In this document: positions 1 through 8,313 of the stretch, one piece after another | Position numbering within the stretch: position 1 is the first letter of the stretch | How the letters are laid out: each line of letters opens with the position of its first letter | From: Marivita geojedonensis | GTDB lineage: Bacteria; Pseudomonadota; Alphaproteobacteria; Rhodobacterales; Rhodobacteraceae | Reading direction: 5' to 3' | DNA length: 64,000 nucleotides | Assembly: GCF_002115805.1 (NCBI RefSeq) | Contig: NZ_JFKC01000019.1 | Coordinates: 1 to 64,000 of the forward strand | Notes under the pieces: generated by a model | The model's input: the letters and a program-made list of their open reading frames with translations, nothing else | Told to the model about the DNA's origin: nothing | Database searches by the model: none | Position numbers and translations under genes: made by a program

Positions 1-45
1 TCCTGACCCTAAGCACGTCGAATGATCATTTGGCAGGGCGAAAAT

Positions 46-67
46 ATGCGTTTTTCGAAATACGCAT
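46..67. repeat. 22-bp near-perfect palindrome centred on TTCGAA
   Basis: The left arm begins ATGCGT and the right arm ends ACGCAT around a TTTCGAAA core; 20 of 22 positions are self-complementary. It lies just beyond the 3' end of the XRE gene, near the left edge of the window. There is no T-tract on either strand, so it is more likely an operator for a gene outside the window than a terminator. Its role is not known. Confidence 0.4.
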
Positions 68-82
68 CGATCGTTTGGGGTC

Positions 83-727
83 TCACCCCGCTCCTATCTG
101 ATCATACCTTTCACCTGTGTGGAGGGGGATGAGTGTATCGGGGTTATCCGCAGGCACGAATTCGACACGCTCAATCGTGAACTCATCGTTCTTCGCGAAG
201 CTGTGGAAGGCCGATACGAAGTTGTAAACGCCTGTGAGTCGGCCGTTCACGAAGATCGGCTCCCAAACCGTGGTATTCCCGACGCCACGCGAATTGACGG
301 TGAAGCGAAAAAACAGAGCATCTCCGTTTATCAATCCAGAAGATTTGATGTGATCCAGCAGCATCGGTTTCCCGATTCTGCCAAGATAGCGCTCTGCATT
401 CATGCCGATCAGCCGAGATGGATCTTGCCCGCGCGATCGGAAGACGGCTGCACCGGAGGGCGAAATCTCGACCATTCGCAGACGTTCATCCAGCATCGTC
501 GCCGGGAGAACATCATTTCTGACGAAGGCGAGGCAGCGATTCAGGTGGCGCCGTTCCTCGTCCTGATGCAGCAGGTTGCGCAGTATGGAAACCCGTTTGG
601 GCCTTGGCTGCTCGACCCTGCGCTCCCAGCGGCTGATCGTGCCCTGATCCACGCCAAGCTTGTCGGCCAGTTGGCGTTGCGTCAGGCCGAGCCGACGCCG
701 GATTTCCCGGATTGTTTGACCGTCCAT
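83..727 (-). CDS. XRE-family HTH regulator with PAS-like C-terminal domain
   Basis: A 214-residue protein. Residues 4-50 form a Cro/C1-type helix-turn-helix (LGLTQRQLADKLG, then recognition helix QGTISRWERR), so it should bind DNA. The remainder, about residues 65-195, resembles a single PAS-type sensory domain (an EISPSGAAVFRSRG segment and a later NTTVWEPIF strand), suggesting that a small ligand sets its activity. The start is ATG at 727, with GGAGCG upstream. It stands alone on the minus strand, and the 250 bp before 978 would carry a divergent promoter. The HTH is clear; the PAS assignment is inference. The target genes are unknown; the neighbouring sugar-acid isomerase is a candidate. 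Confidence 0.75.
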   Translation of the reverse strand: MDGQTIREIRRRLGLTQRQLADKLGVDQGTISRWERRVEQPRPKRVSILRNLLHQDEERRHLNRCLAFVRNDVLPATMLDERLRMVEISPSGAAVFRSRGQDPSRLIGMNAERYLGRIGKPMLLDHIKSSGLINGDALFFRFTVNSRGVGNTTVWEPIFVNGRLTGVYNFVSAFHSFAKNDEFTIERVEFVPADNPDTLIPLHTGERYDQIGAG

Positions 728-977
728 AAAGATCGACGCTCCTTACCCAGCCGGAGACCTGCGATTAACTACACGCACAATCCTTTCGTTTTTCTTCCGA
801 TTTTCGACCATTTGACGCGAAACTCATACAACTTTTTCGTGTGGTATTTTATTCAAGCGTGCCTTCACCGAAATTGATCTCTCTCAATTTTCCAGCTTTC
901 TTCTCGTCTGACCGGCCGCGCTGCGGCTTTAACGAAACAGTGCGCCCTCGGGTGTCCGGCAGAAAAGATGCAAACCC

Positions 978-1733
978 ATGAAATTCTCAGCCAACCTTGG
1001 TTTTCTTTGGAACGATCGCCCTTTGCCTGCCGCGATACGCGCCGCCAAAGCCGCCGGATTTGACGCTGTCGAATGTCACTGGCCTTATGACGTTCCGCCG
1101 TCAGAAACGCGTGCGGCGCTTGAAGAGACCGGCCTTCCAATGCTGGGGTTGAACACGATCACCGGTGGCCCGGGCGCGTTCGGTCTGAGCGCCCTGCCCG
1201 ACCGCGTGACGGACGCCCGCGACGCCATACGGCAGGCGGTGGATTATGCCGTGGATATCGGTGCGCAGTCCGTGCATGTCATGGCAGGCACCGCCGAGGG
1301 CGCGTCTGCACGGCAGACATTTCTGGACAACCTGCGCTTTGCGCGGTCGATCTGCCCCGAGACAATCACGCTGCTGATCGAGCCGTTGAACCCGCACGAC
1401 GCGCCCGGCTATTTTCTCAGGACCACCGATCAGGCGGCAGGCGTCATCGCCGAGTTGGGACTGCCCGGCATCAAGCTGATGTTCGACTGCTACCATGTCG
1501 GGCGAACCGAAGGCGACCTTGTGACCCGCCTGCGAAACCTGATGCCGATCCTCGGGCATATTCAATTTGCGTCGGTCCCGGACCGCGGCACGCCGGATCA
1601 TGGCGAGATCGATTATCGCTGCGTGTTCAGCGAAATCGCGTCTCTTGGGTGGTCCCGTCCGCTTGGGGCCGAATACCGACCTGCAGGCGACACCGATGCG
1701 AGCCTTGACTGGATGAAAACGCTTTCCCCGTGA
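978..1733 (+). CDS. Hydroxypyruvate isomerase-like TIM-barrel protein
   Basis: A 251-residue protein of the Hyi/OtnI branch of the xylose-isomerase-like TIM-barrel superfamily. The family interconverts hydroxypyruvate and tartronate semialdehyde, or isomerises related 2-oxo sugar acids. The N-terminus MKFSANLGFLWND is typical of Hyi. Likely metal-binding or catalytic acids are the Glu in LLIEPLN, the Asp and His of MFDCYH, and the Glu of GAEYRP near the C-terminus. Length matches the family (about 255-260). It is convergent with the M24 peptidase, with only 8 bp between the stop codons. No glyoxylate carboligase or tartronate semialdehyde reductase gene is adjacent, so the substrate is open. 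Confidence 0.8.
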   Translation: MKFSANLGFLWNDRPLPAAIRAAKAAGFDAVECHWPYDVPPSETRAALEETGLPMLGLNTITGGPGAFGLSALPDRVTDARDAIRQAVDYAVDIGAQSVHVMAGTAEGASARQTFLDNLRFARSICPETITLLIEPLNPHDAPGYFLRTTDQAAGVIAELGLPGIKLMFDCYHVGRTEGDLVTRLRNLMPILGHIQFASVPDRGTPDHGEIDYRCVFSEIASLGWSRPLGAEYRPAGDTDASLDWMKTLSP

Positions 1734-1741
1734 GGCATGCG

Positions 1742-2818
1742 TCAGGCCACATGCACATCGCGCGACAGTTCGGACAGGATACGGCAGCCGTCGGACGTGA
1801 CGACAGCCACCTCTTCCAGCCTGACGCCGAAACGGTCCGGCAGGTAGATACCCGGCTCGACCGTAAACACCATGCCCTCTTCGAGGCGTAACGGATTGGC
1901 CGCCGTCATGTAGGGTGGCTCATGCACTTCTGACCCCAGCCCATGTCCCGTGCGGTGGGTGAAATACGCCCCAAACCCCGCGTCGGTGATCACATCGCGG
2001 GCGGCCTTGTCCACAGCGCAGGCCTCTACCCCGGGACGTATGACGGCAAGAGCCGCGACTACAGCCGCTTCTACAACCGCGTGCACCTCCTGATAGCCGG
2101 CTGGACATGCCCCGAGACAGGCCATTCGGGTGATGTCGGAAAAATACCCGTCTTTCGTGGCGCCGATATCCACAACAATCGCGTCGCCCGGTGTGACCTG
2201 TGCACCGCCAGTGTGGTGATGCGGGTAGGATGAATGCGCCCCGGCCCCGACGATTCCAAAGGCCATGCGGGCACCTTCGGCCTCAAAGCTGGCCTTGGCC
2301 ACATCGGCCAGTTCGCGTTCGCTGATCCCCGGCCGGATCGCGGCACGCAGGGCCGTCTGTGCCCTGTCGGCGATGCGCGCATTGTCCTCGAGTGCCGCGA
2401 GTTCACGGGCATCCTTGACCATGCGAAGGGCACCGAGGGTATCGGCTGCGAAACTGCGTCTGGCCTGCGGCGCGGCATCCAGCAGCAACAGCGCATGATC
2501 GGCGCGCATGGTTTCATCTACAGAGATCGCACGCGGCGAGGGATTGACGACCTGAAGCGCCGCCGCCAGAGCCGCATCCGGCCCATCGTCATCGCGCCAG
2601 TCCCAAAAGGGAAGATCGGTGTGCTGGCGCGCGTCCCCGGCGTTCAGGGCCGGCATGACGAACCCGGCTTTGTCCGGACCGATCAGAAGCAGGCAGGCCC
2701 GTTCATCCGGATGCGGTGCAAAGCCCAGCAACCAGCGCAGATGCGCGCCGGGCGCAAGCGCAACAAGATCGGTGCCCGTCGCGGCCATCCGTGACTGCAG
2801 TCGCTCCATCCGTGTCAT
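1742..2818 (-). CDS. M24-family metallopeptidase (Xaa-Pro dipeptidase-like)
   Basis: A 358-residue cytoplasmic protein. It has a creatinase-type N-terminal domain (about 1-130) and a pita-bread catalytic domain (about 140-355). All five metal ligands of the family are visible: Asp in VVDIGA, Asp in FSDITR, His in HRTGHGLGSEVHE, Glu in VEPGIYL and Glu in VRLEEVAVV. It should therefore be an active dinuclear metal hydrolase removing residues next to proline, or acting on a related amide. The start at 2818 is supported by GGAGG seven bases upstream. It is transcribed alone, and the hypE relic lies beyond its 5' end on the other strand. Confidence 0.88.
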   Translation of the reverse strand: MTRMERLQSRMAATGTDLVALAPGAHLRWLLGFAPHPDERACLLLIGPDKAGFVMPALNAGDARQHTDLPFWDWRDDDGPDAALAAALQVVNPSPRAISVDETMRADHALLLLDAAPQARRSFAADTLGALRMVKDARELAALEDNARIADRAQTALRAAIRPGISERELADVAKASFEAEGARMAFGIVGAGAHSSYPHHHTGGAQVTPGDAIVVDIGATKDGYFSDITRMACLGACPAGYQEVHAVVEAAVVAALAVIRPGVEACAVDKAARDVITDAGFGAYFTHRTGHGLGSEVHEPPYMTAANPLRLEEGMVFTVEPGIYLPDRFGVRLEEVAVVTSDGCRILSELSRDVHVA

Positions 2819-2984
2819 CTGCCATCCTCCGTTCCAGCGTGATCACCCATCGCTTTCGGGCAAAGTGACCCTTTGCCGAAGCCGGTGCAAGAGGCGGTTT
2901 CGGCGCGCATCGAACGCCGCTGTGCGCCAAAACTGCACACGCCTTAAGGCTTTGACTTTTCTTGCATGTCGCGCGCCGGACGAG

Positions 2985-3536
2985 CGCAGTCTCGGGGCGG
3001 ACACCATCCAGCCCGGCGATGTTGCACTGGTCAACGGGGTTCTTGGAGATCACGGCGCGACCATTCTTGCCGCGCGCGGGGATATGGCGCTGAGTACCGA
3101 TATCCAATCCGACTGCCAGAGCCTCAACGGTCTGATGGAAGCTGTTCTGGCAGCAGCGCCGAACACCCGTGCTGCACGCGATGCCACACGGGGCGGGCTG
3201 GCCTCTGCCCTGAACGAGATGGCCGGAGCCTCTGCCCTCAGCATCGAAATCGATGAAACGGCCCTGCCCCTGCGCCCCGAGGTCAAAGGCGTGTGCGAAG
3301 TTCTGGGTTTCGACCCGCTTTACCTTGCAAATGAAGGCACGCTGGTCCTGTTTGTCCCGGAAGCCGAGGCGCAGGCCGCGCTGGCGGCAATGCGGGCAAC
3401 GGAGGCCGGAAAGAATGCGGCGCTCATCGGAAGGGCCAGAACCGGGCCTTCAGGACGCGTCACGATGAAAACCCTGTTTGGGGGTCAGCGCCTTGTCGAT
3501 ACGCTGGTCGGAGAACAGCTGCCGCGAATTTGCTGA
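2985..3536 (+). pseudogene. hypE: hypE remnant: 3' half of hydrogenase maturation gene
   Basis: From SLGADTIQPGDVALVNG onwards the reading frame matches the C-terminal half of HypE, the protein that dehydrates its own carbamoylated C-terminal Cys to give the cyanide ligands of [NiFe] hydrogenase. The hallmarks include GDHGATILAARGDMALS, RDATRGGLASALNEM, PLYLANEGTLVLF and the intact C-terminus EQLPRIC. About 180 residues remain where HypE has about 340. The missing N-terminal half carries the ATP-binding part. Upstream, the frame degrades into sequence with no HypE similarity and then runs antisense to the peptidase gene. No start codon with a ribosome site is evident, and no hydrogenase gene is nearby. 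I read it as a 5'-truncated relic. Confidence 0.8.
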
Positions 3537-3541
3537 GGCGC

Positions 3542-4039
3542 CTAGATCCGGTCCTTCGGCGCTGCCTGACGGTCGATGCTTGGTCGCGGAGGCGCTTCGG
3601 GATCCGCATCCAGTGCTTCGTGCAGACGTTCCAGCACCGCACTGAACCGCGCAAAGTCGTCCGAGGTGACGGATTGCTTCAACTGCAATTCGAAATCACG
3701 GGCTTTGGGCAGAATGCCGTGCAGCGCTTCCTGCCCCTCGCGGCTGAGGGAGATTGACACGAGACGTTTGTCGGTCTCGCCCGGAATTTTGCGGACCAGT
3801 CCAATGTCTTCCAACCGTGCCACCGCGCGGCTGACGCGGGGCTTTTCGAGGTTCACGCAAGTGTGGATGTCGCGGATCGACACCTGTCCGCATCGTTGCA
3901 GATGTACCAAGACCCGCCACTCAGCCACGGACAGGCCATGCGTCCGACCGTATTCGACCGAGAGTCGACGGCTCATCCGCTCGGACAAAACCGCAAGACG
4001 GTAGGGCAGAAAATCGGACAGGATGAAGTCCTCGGACAT
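3542..4039 (-). CDS. MarR-family repressor of the homogentisate operon
   Basis: A 165-residue winged-helix regulator starting at MSEDFILSDFLPYRLAVLSE. The central HTH (SVAEWRVLVHL, then IRDIHTCVNLEKPRVSRAVARLE) and the wing (RKIPGETDKRLVSISLS) are typical of MarR. ATG at 4039 is preferred over the in-frame TTG at 4051. It is divergent from the MBL/monooxygenase/hmgA/fahA operon, and the shared 120-bp gap holds three related inverted-repeat sites. It most likely represses that operon, with an aromatic intermediate such as homogentisate as inducer. The HTH assignment is firm; the inducer is inferred from context. Confidence 0.85.
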   Translation of the reverse strand: MSEDFILSDFLPYRLAVLSERMSRRLSVEYGRTHGLSVAEWRVLVHLQRCGQVSIRDIHTCVNLEKPRVSRAVARLEDIGLVRKIPGETDKRLVSISLSREGQEALHGILPKARDFELQLKQSVTSDDFARFSAVLERLHEALDADPEAPPRPSIDRQAAPKDRI

Positions 4040-4052
4040 GGCGCGATCCAAA

Positions 4053-4122
4053 CTCGTTGCAAATGAAATGATATTGACCTTCGTTGCATGCGCAATGTTT
4101 AATTCGTTTCAAATGCAACGAT
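4053..4122. promoter_or_regulatory. Triple MarR-type operator in divergent promoter
   Basis: Three 20-bp elements of 8-4-8 inverted-repeat form lie at 4053-4072, 4080-4099 and 4103-4122. The outer two share TCGTT-K-CAAATG-M-AA-Y-GAT and agree at 16 of 20 positions; the middle one has TTCGTTGC and GCAATGTT as arms. They sit between the MarR start (4039) and the MBL gene start (4162). The spacings of 27 and 23 bp are compatible with several dimers bound side by side. This is seen directly in the sequence; the binding protein is inferred. Confidence 0.6.
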
Positions 4123-4161
4123 GAGTCGGGCCGCGCGCCACGACCGCGGCGGGAGGGCTTC

Positions 4162-5112
4162 ATGGCAAAGGCGTTTGCGTCCCAAGGGGACATGTCAGAA
4201 AAAAAGACATCGTTCACAGAGATTGGCGAGGGACTGTACGCCTTCACCGCCGAGGGCGACCCGAATTCGGGCGTGATCATCGGCGATGACAGCGTGATGA
4301 TCATCGAGGCGCAGGCGACCCCGCGTCTGGCGCAGAAGGTGATCGATTGCGTGCGCAGTGTGACGGACAAGCCGATCAGCCATGTCGTTCTGACCCATTA
4401 CCATGCGGTGCGTGTGCTTGGGGCGAGTGCGTTTGGCGCCGATCAGATCATCATGTCCGACAAGGCCCGTGCCATGGTGGTGGAACGCGGACAGGAGGAC
4501 TGGGACAGCGAGTTCCAGCGGTTTCCGCGCCTTTTCGAGGGGCACGAAAGCATCCCGGGCCTGACATGGCCGACAACGACCTTCAGCGACAGCATGACGG
4601 TCTACCTGGGCAAGCGGAAGGTGGTCATCAAGCAGATCGGCCGCGCGCATACCGCCGGCGACAGCGTGATCTGGGTGCCGGACCAGCAGACCATGTTCAC
4701 CGGTGACATCGTCGAATATCACTCGGCCTGTTACTGCGGGGACGGCCACTACGAAGACTGGGGCGCGACGCTCGATGCGGTCAAAGCCTATGATCCGCAA
4801 TCCATCGCGCCCGGTCGCGGCGATGCCCTGGTCGGGCGGGACATGGTGGACGCCGCTCTGACCAACACGCGGGATTTCGTCGACAGCACGTATAACGCGG
4901 TCAAACCCGTGGCCGCCCGTGGCGGCAGTCTGAAGGACGCATGGGACGCGGTCCGCGATGCCTGCGATCCCAAGTTCAGGGACTACGCCATCTACGAACA
5001 CTGTCTGCCGTTCAACGTCGCCCGCGCCTATGACGAGGCGCGCGGCATCGACACGCCGCGCATCTGGACGGCGCAGCGTGACCTTGAGATGTGGGAGCAA
5101 TTGCAGGGCTGA
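4162..5112 (+). CDS. MBL-fold protein of the homogentisate operon, altered metal site
   Basis: A 316-residue metallo-beta-lactamase-fold protein. Start is ATG 4162 behind GGGAGGG, not the longer frame from 4084, which would run across the operators. The first metal site is present (His79, His81, His163, plus Asp182 in FTGDIVEY). The usual HxHxDH is HYHAVR, so Asp and His are replaced by Val83 and Arg84, and the final ligand His is Arg219 (APGRGD). The second zinc site is therefore essentially lost. It is first in an operon with an FAD monooxygenase and homogentisate dioxygenase, suggesting a role with an aromatic intermediate. Substrate unknown. Confidence 0.8.
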   Translation: MAKAFASQGDMSEKKTSFTEIGEGLYAFTAEGDPNSGVIIGDDSVMIIEAQATPRLAQKVIDCVRSVTDKPISHVVLTHYHAVRVLGASAFGADQIIMSDKARAMVVERGQEDWDSEFQRFPRLFEGHESIPGLTWPTTTFSDSMTVYLGKRKVVIKQIGRAHTAGDSVIWVPDQQTMFTGDIVEYHSACYCGDGHYEDWGATLDAVKAYDPQSIAPGRGDALVGRDMVDAALTNTRDFVDSTYNAVKPVAARGGSLKDAWDAVRDACDPKFRDYAIYEHCLPFNVARAYDEARGIDTPRIWTAQRDLEMWEQLQG

Positions 5113-5148
5113 CCCTTAGGGTCGGCACGTCAATTGGGAGGATCGACA

Positions 5149-6762
5149 ATGCCGCTCGACGACCGCTATCAACTGGCGTTCAGGCTTTATCCGTATGAAC
5201 GAAGTCCCGATCAGGATGCGTCAGCACCTGTGCGCCATCCCGTTGTGATCATGGGCGGCGGCCCGATCGGGGTGGCTGCGGCGCTCGATCTGGGATTGCA
5301 GGGCATTCCGGTTGTGCTTCTGGATGACCACGAAGGTGTCGGCCAGGGCAGCCGCGCTATCTGTTTTGCGAAACGCACGCTCGAGATTGCCCATCGGTAC
5401 GGGTGCGCTCAGCCAATGCTGGACAAAGGTGTGGTCTGGAACCTTGGCAAGGTGTTCCATGACGACCGGCAGGTTTACGAATTCAACCTGCTCCCCGAAG
5501 AGGGCCATCGGTTTCCCGCCTTCATCAACCTGCAACAGCCCTATTTCGAACGCTTCCTTGTCGAACGGGTGCGTGACGCACAGGCGCAGGGCGCACCGAT
5601 CGAGTTGCGCGGCAAGAACCGGGTGGACGCGGTAGAGGTCAGGGACGATCACGTCGTCCTCGACATCACCACGCCGGACGGTCCCTACCGGATCAGTGCC
5701 GACTGGCTGATCGGCTGTGACGGGGCAAGCAGCCCGCTCCGCAAGATGATGGGGCTGGAGTTTGAAGGCCGGGTGTTCGAGGACAATTTCCTGATCGCCG
5801 ACATCACGATGAAGGCCGATTTCCCGACCGAACGCTGGTTCTGGTTCGAGCCGCATTTCAAATCCGGCGACTCTGCGCTTCTGCACAAGCAGCCCGATGG
5901 GGTCTGGCGGATCGACTTCCAACTGGGATGGGACATCGACCGCACAGAGGAATTGAAGGAAGAAAACGTCCGCCGCCGCCTTGATGCGATGCTTGGGCCG
6001 GATGTGGAGTATGAGCTGGTCTGGACCTCGATCTACACCTTCCAGTGCCGCCGGATGAAAAAGTTCCGCCACGGACGGGTGATCTTTGCCGGCGATGCCG
6101 CGCATCAGGTCTCGCCCTTCGGTGCGCGCGGCGCCAATTCTGGCATTCAGGATGTAGACAACCTCGGCTGGAAGCTCGGGCTGGTGCTGAACGGGACCGC
6201 GCCCGAAAGCCTGCTGGACACGTACGATCTGGAGCGACGGCACGGGGCGGATGAGAACATCCTCAACTCCTCGCGTTCCACCGATTTCATCACCCCCAAG
6301 TCGAAGATCAGCCATGTCTTCCGCAACGCGGTTCTGGATCTGGCCGAACATCACGCCTTTGCGCGTCCGTTGGTCAATTCCGGTCGGCTTTCCGTGCCAT
6401 GCGTCTATGACGGCCTGCCACTGAACACCGTGGATGCCCTGCCCGAAGGTCCTGCCCGCACGCGCCCCGGTGCCTCCTGCCCGGACGCGCCATTGGGCCA
6501 CGGATTCCTGCTGGATCACCTTGGCGGAGGCTTCGTGCTGCTGGGCGTCGGCACTGACGTGCCAGACGAGTTGGAGGTCGATGGCGTGACGCTGCCCGGT
6601 CTGTCCGTGCCTGCGGAGGGCGACATCAAGGACCGCTACCTGGGGAACGCGGAAAGCGCTGTCTACCTGATCCGCCCCGATCAGCATGTCGCGGCGCGCT
6701 GGCCTGCCTATGACAACGCAATGGTCCGCGCCGCCCTGGCCCGCGCCATCGGAAAGGACTGA
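5149..6762 (+). CDS. FAD-dependent aromatic monooxygenase (MhpA/PheA-like)
   Basis: A 537-residue class A flavoprotein monooxygenase. The GxGxxG dinucleotide fold is VVIMGGGPIGVAAALDLG (about 30-55), the mid-protein DG motif is LIGCDGASSPLRKMMG, and the second FAD motif is GDAAHQVSPFGARGANSG. A thioredoxin-like C-terminal tail follows, as in the MhpA (3-hydroxyphenylpropionate hydroxylase) subfamily. Start ATG 5149 follows GGGAGG. In this operon it plausibly hydroxylates an aryl acid to homogentisate or a similar quinol, using NAD(P)H and O2. The family assignment is firm; the substrate is inferred from hmgA/fahA downstream. Confidence 0.85.
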   Translation: MPLDDRYQLAFRLYPYERSPDQDASAPVRHPVVIMGGGPIGVAAALDLGLQGIPVVLLDDHEGVGQGSRAICFAKRTLEIAHRYGCAQPMLDKGVVWNLGKVFHDDRQVYEFNLLPEEGHRFPAFINLQQPYFERFLVERVRDAQAQGAPIELRGKNRVDAVEVRDDHVVLDITTPDGPYRISADWLIGCDGASSPLRKMMGLEFEGRVFEDNFLIADITMKADFPTERWFWFEPHFKSGDSALLHKQPDGVWRIDFQLGWDIDRTEELKEENVRRRLDAMLGPDVEYELVWTSIYTFQCRRMKKFRHGRVIFAGDAAHQVSPFGARGANSGIQDVDNLGWKLGLVLNGTAPESLLDTYDLERRHGADENILNSSRSTDFITPKSKISHVFRNAVLDLAEHHAFARPLVNSGRLSVPCVYDGLPLNTVDALPEGPARTRPGASCPDAPLGHGFLLDHLGGGFVLLGVGTDVPDELEVDGVTLPGLSVPAEGDIKDRYLGNAESAVYLIRPDQHVAARWPAYDNAMVRAALARAIGKD

Positions 6763-6766
6763 TGCG

Positions 6767-6964
6767 ATGGCTTTGAACACCGCCCCCAACATCCCTGATC
6801 CAGACGGGTTCTATGCCGAACTGCTCAACGCCCATGAGGGTCTGAGCGACGATGACAGCATCGCGCTCAATGCCCGTCTGATTCTGATCCTTGCCAACCA
6901 TATCGGCGACCGCGCGGTTCTGAGCGAAGCGCTGGCCGCCGCCTCGAAAGGAGACACAAAATGA
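6767..6964 (+). CDS. DUF2783 small protein
   Basis: A 65-residue acidic helical protein beginning [20 protein letters not shown]. It lies between the FAD monooxygenase and hmgA, with a 4-bp gap upstream and an ATGA overlap with hmgA downstream. DUF2783 proteins recur in this position in alphaproteobacterial homogentisate operons. No signal peptide, metal motif or membrane segment is visible. It may be a small accessory subunit of the monooxygenase or dioxygenase, but that is a guess from conserved linkage. An upstream in-frame extension into the monooxygenase gene is rejected because the spacing suits 6767. Confidence 0.75.
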   Translation: MALNTAPNIPDPDGFYAELLNAHEGLSDDDSIALNARLILILANHIGDRAVLSEALAAASKGDTK

Positions 6965-8310
6965 ATGCTCCGCACACATCCGGCCTTGTTCAGGCCAAAG
7001 GCACCCTGACCGAACCGGGATACATGCCCGGTTGGGCCAATGATTTTGAGACCGAAGCGCTGCCCGACGCCCTGCCGCGCGGGATGAACAGCCCGCAGAA
7101 ATGCAATTACGGGCTTTATGGCGAACAGCTCTCCGGCACGGCGTTCACCGCCAACCCGCCCGAACGCACATGGTGCTACCGGATTCGTCCTTCGGTCAAA
7201 CATTCGGCACGCTATGCGCGGATCGACCTGCCTTACTGGAAAAGTGCGCCGCACATCCCCGAAGACCTGACAAGCCTTGGCCAGTACCGTTGGGATCCTG
7301 TCCCGCACAGCGACGAACCGCTCACATGGCTGACGGGCATGCGCACGATGACGACGGCCGGGGATGTGAACACGCAGGTCGGCATGGCGAGCCACATCTA
7401 CCTTGTCACCGAAAGCATGAAGGACGCCTATTTCTTCAGCGCCGACAGCGAGTTGCTCGTCGTTCCTCAGGAAGGGCGCCTGCGTTTTGCCACCGAGCTT
7501 GGCATCATCGACATCGAACCCAAAGAGATCGCGATTATCCCGCGGGGTCTGGTTTACCGGGTTGAGGTGCTGGACGGCCCCTGCCGGGGCTTTGTCTGCG
7601 AAAACTACGGACAAAAGTTCGAACTGCCCGGACGTGGGCCCATCGGAGCCAACTGCATGGCCAACCCGCGCGATTTTAAAGCCCCCGTCGCCGCCTTCGA
7701 GGACCGCGAGGTGCCTTCGACCCTGACGGTCAAATGGTGCGGCCAGTTCCATGAAACGAAGATCGGGCAAAGCCCGCTCGACGTGGTCGCGTGGCACGGC
7801 AACTACGCCCCCTACAAATACGACTTGCGCAACTATTGCCCGGTCGGCGCGATCCTGTTCGACCATCCCGACCCGTCGATCTTTACCGTGCTCACCGCGC
7901 CTTCGGGTGTGCCGGGCACGGCAAATATCGATTTCGTTCTGTTCCGCGAACGCTGGATGGTGGCGGAAAACACCTTCCGCCCGCCGTGGTATCACAAGAA
8001 CATCATGTCCGAGTTGATGGGCAACATCTACGGTCAGTACGATGCGAAACCGCAGGGCTTCGTGCCCGGCGGCATGAGCCTGCACAACATGATGCTGCCC
8101 CATGGCCCGGATCGCGAGGCGTTTGAAAAGGCGTCGAATGCCAATCTTGGTCCCGACAAGCTGGACCGCACGATGTCCTTCATGTTCGAGACGCGGTTCC
8201 CGCAGCATCTTACTGAATTTGCAGGGAAAGAGGCGCCCTTGCAGGACGATTACATCGACTGCTGGGAGAGCCTTGAAAAGAAATTCGACGGCACGCCGGG
8301 GAAGAAATAA
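6961..8310 (+). CDS. hmgA: Homogentisate 1,2-dioxygenase
   Basis: A 449-residue cupin-fold Fe(II) dioxygenase that opens homogentisate to maleylacetoacetate in tyrosine/phenylalanine catabolism. The iron ligands are recognisable as His345 and Glu351 (in [12 protein letters not shown]) and His381 (MLPHGPD), with the same spacing of 6 and 36 residues as the characterised human enzyme. The N-terminal landmarks [19 protein letters not shown] and [14 protein letters not shown] are family-typical. It overlaps the DUF2783 gene by 4 bp and is followed by fahA after 3 bp, so it is translationally coupled. Full length; assignment secure. Confidence 0.97.
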   Translation: MNAPHTSGLVQAKGTLTEPGYMPGWANDFETEALPDALPRGMNSPQKCNYGLYGEQLSGTAFTANPPERTWCYRIRPSVKHSARYARIDLPYWKSAPHIPEDLTSLGQYRWDPVPHSDEPLTWLTGMRTMTTAGDVNTQVGMASHIYLVTESMKDAYFFSADSELLVVPQEGRLRFATELGIIDIEPKEIAIIPRGLVYRVEVLDGPCRGFVCENYGQKFELPGRGPIGANCMANPRDFKAPVAAFEDREVPSTLTVKWCGQFHETKIGQSPLDVVAWHGNYAPYKYDLRNYCPVGAILFDHPDPSIFTVLTAPSGVPGTANIDFVLFRERWMVAENTFRPPWYHKNIMSELMGNIYGQYDAKPQGFVPGGMSLHNMMLPHGPDREAFEKASNANLGPDKLDRTMSFMFETRFPQHLTEFAGKEAPLQDDYIDCWESLEKKFDGTPGKK

Positions 8311-8313
8311 GCG

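Noticed and set aside
77-89. GGGGT-CTC-ACCCC hairpin at the XRE-gene stop as a terminator
   Set aside because: The stem is only 5 bp with a 3-base loop, overlaps the stop codon and has no T-tract after it.
119-877. A 252-codon plus-strand frame over the XRE gene
   Set aside because: The minus-strand frame has a clear HTH and ribosome site; this one has neither.
5221-6792. A 523-codon minus-strand frame opposite the FAD monooxygenase
   Set aside because: Antisense to a gene with clear FAD motifs; no independent evidence of coding.
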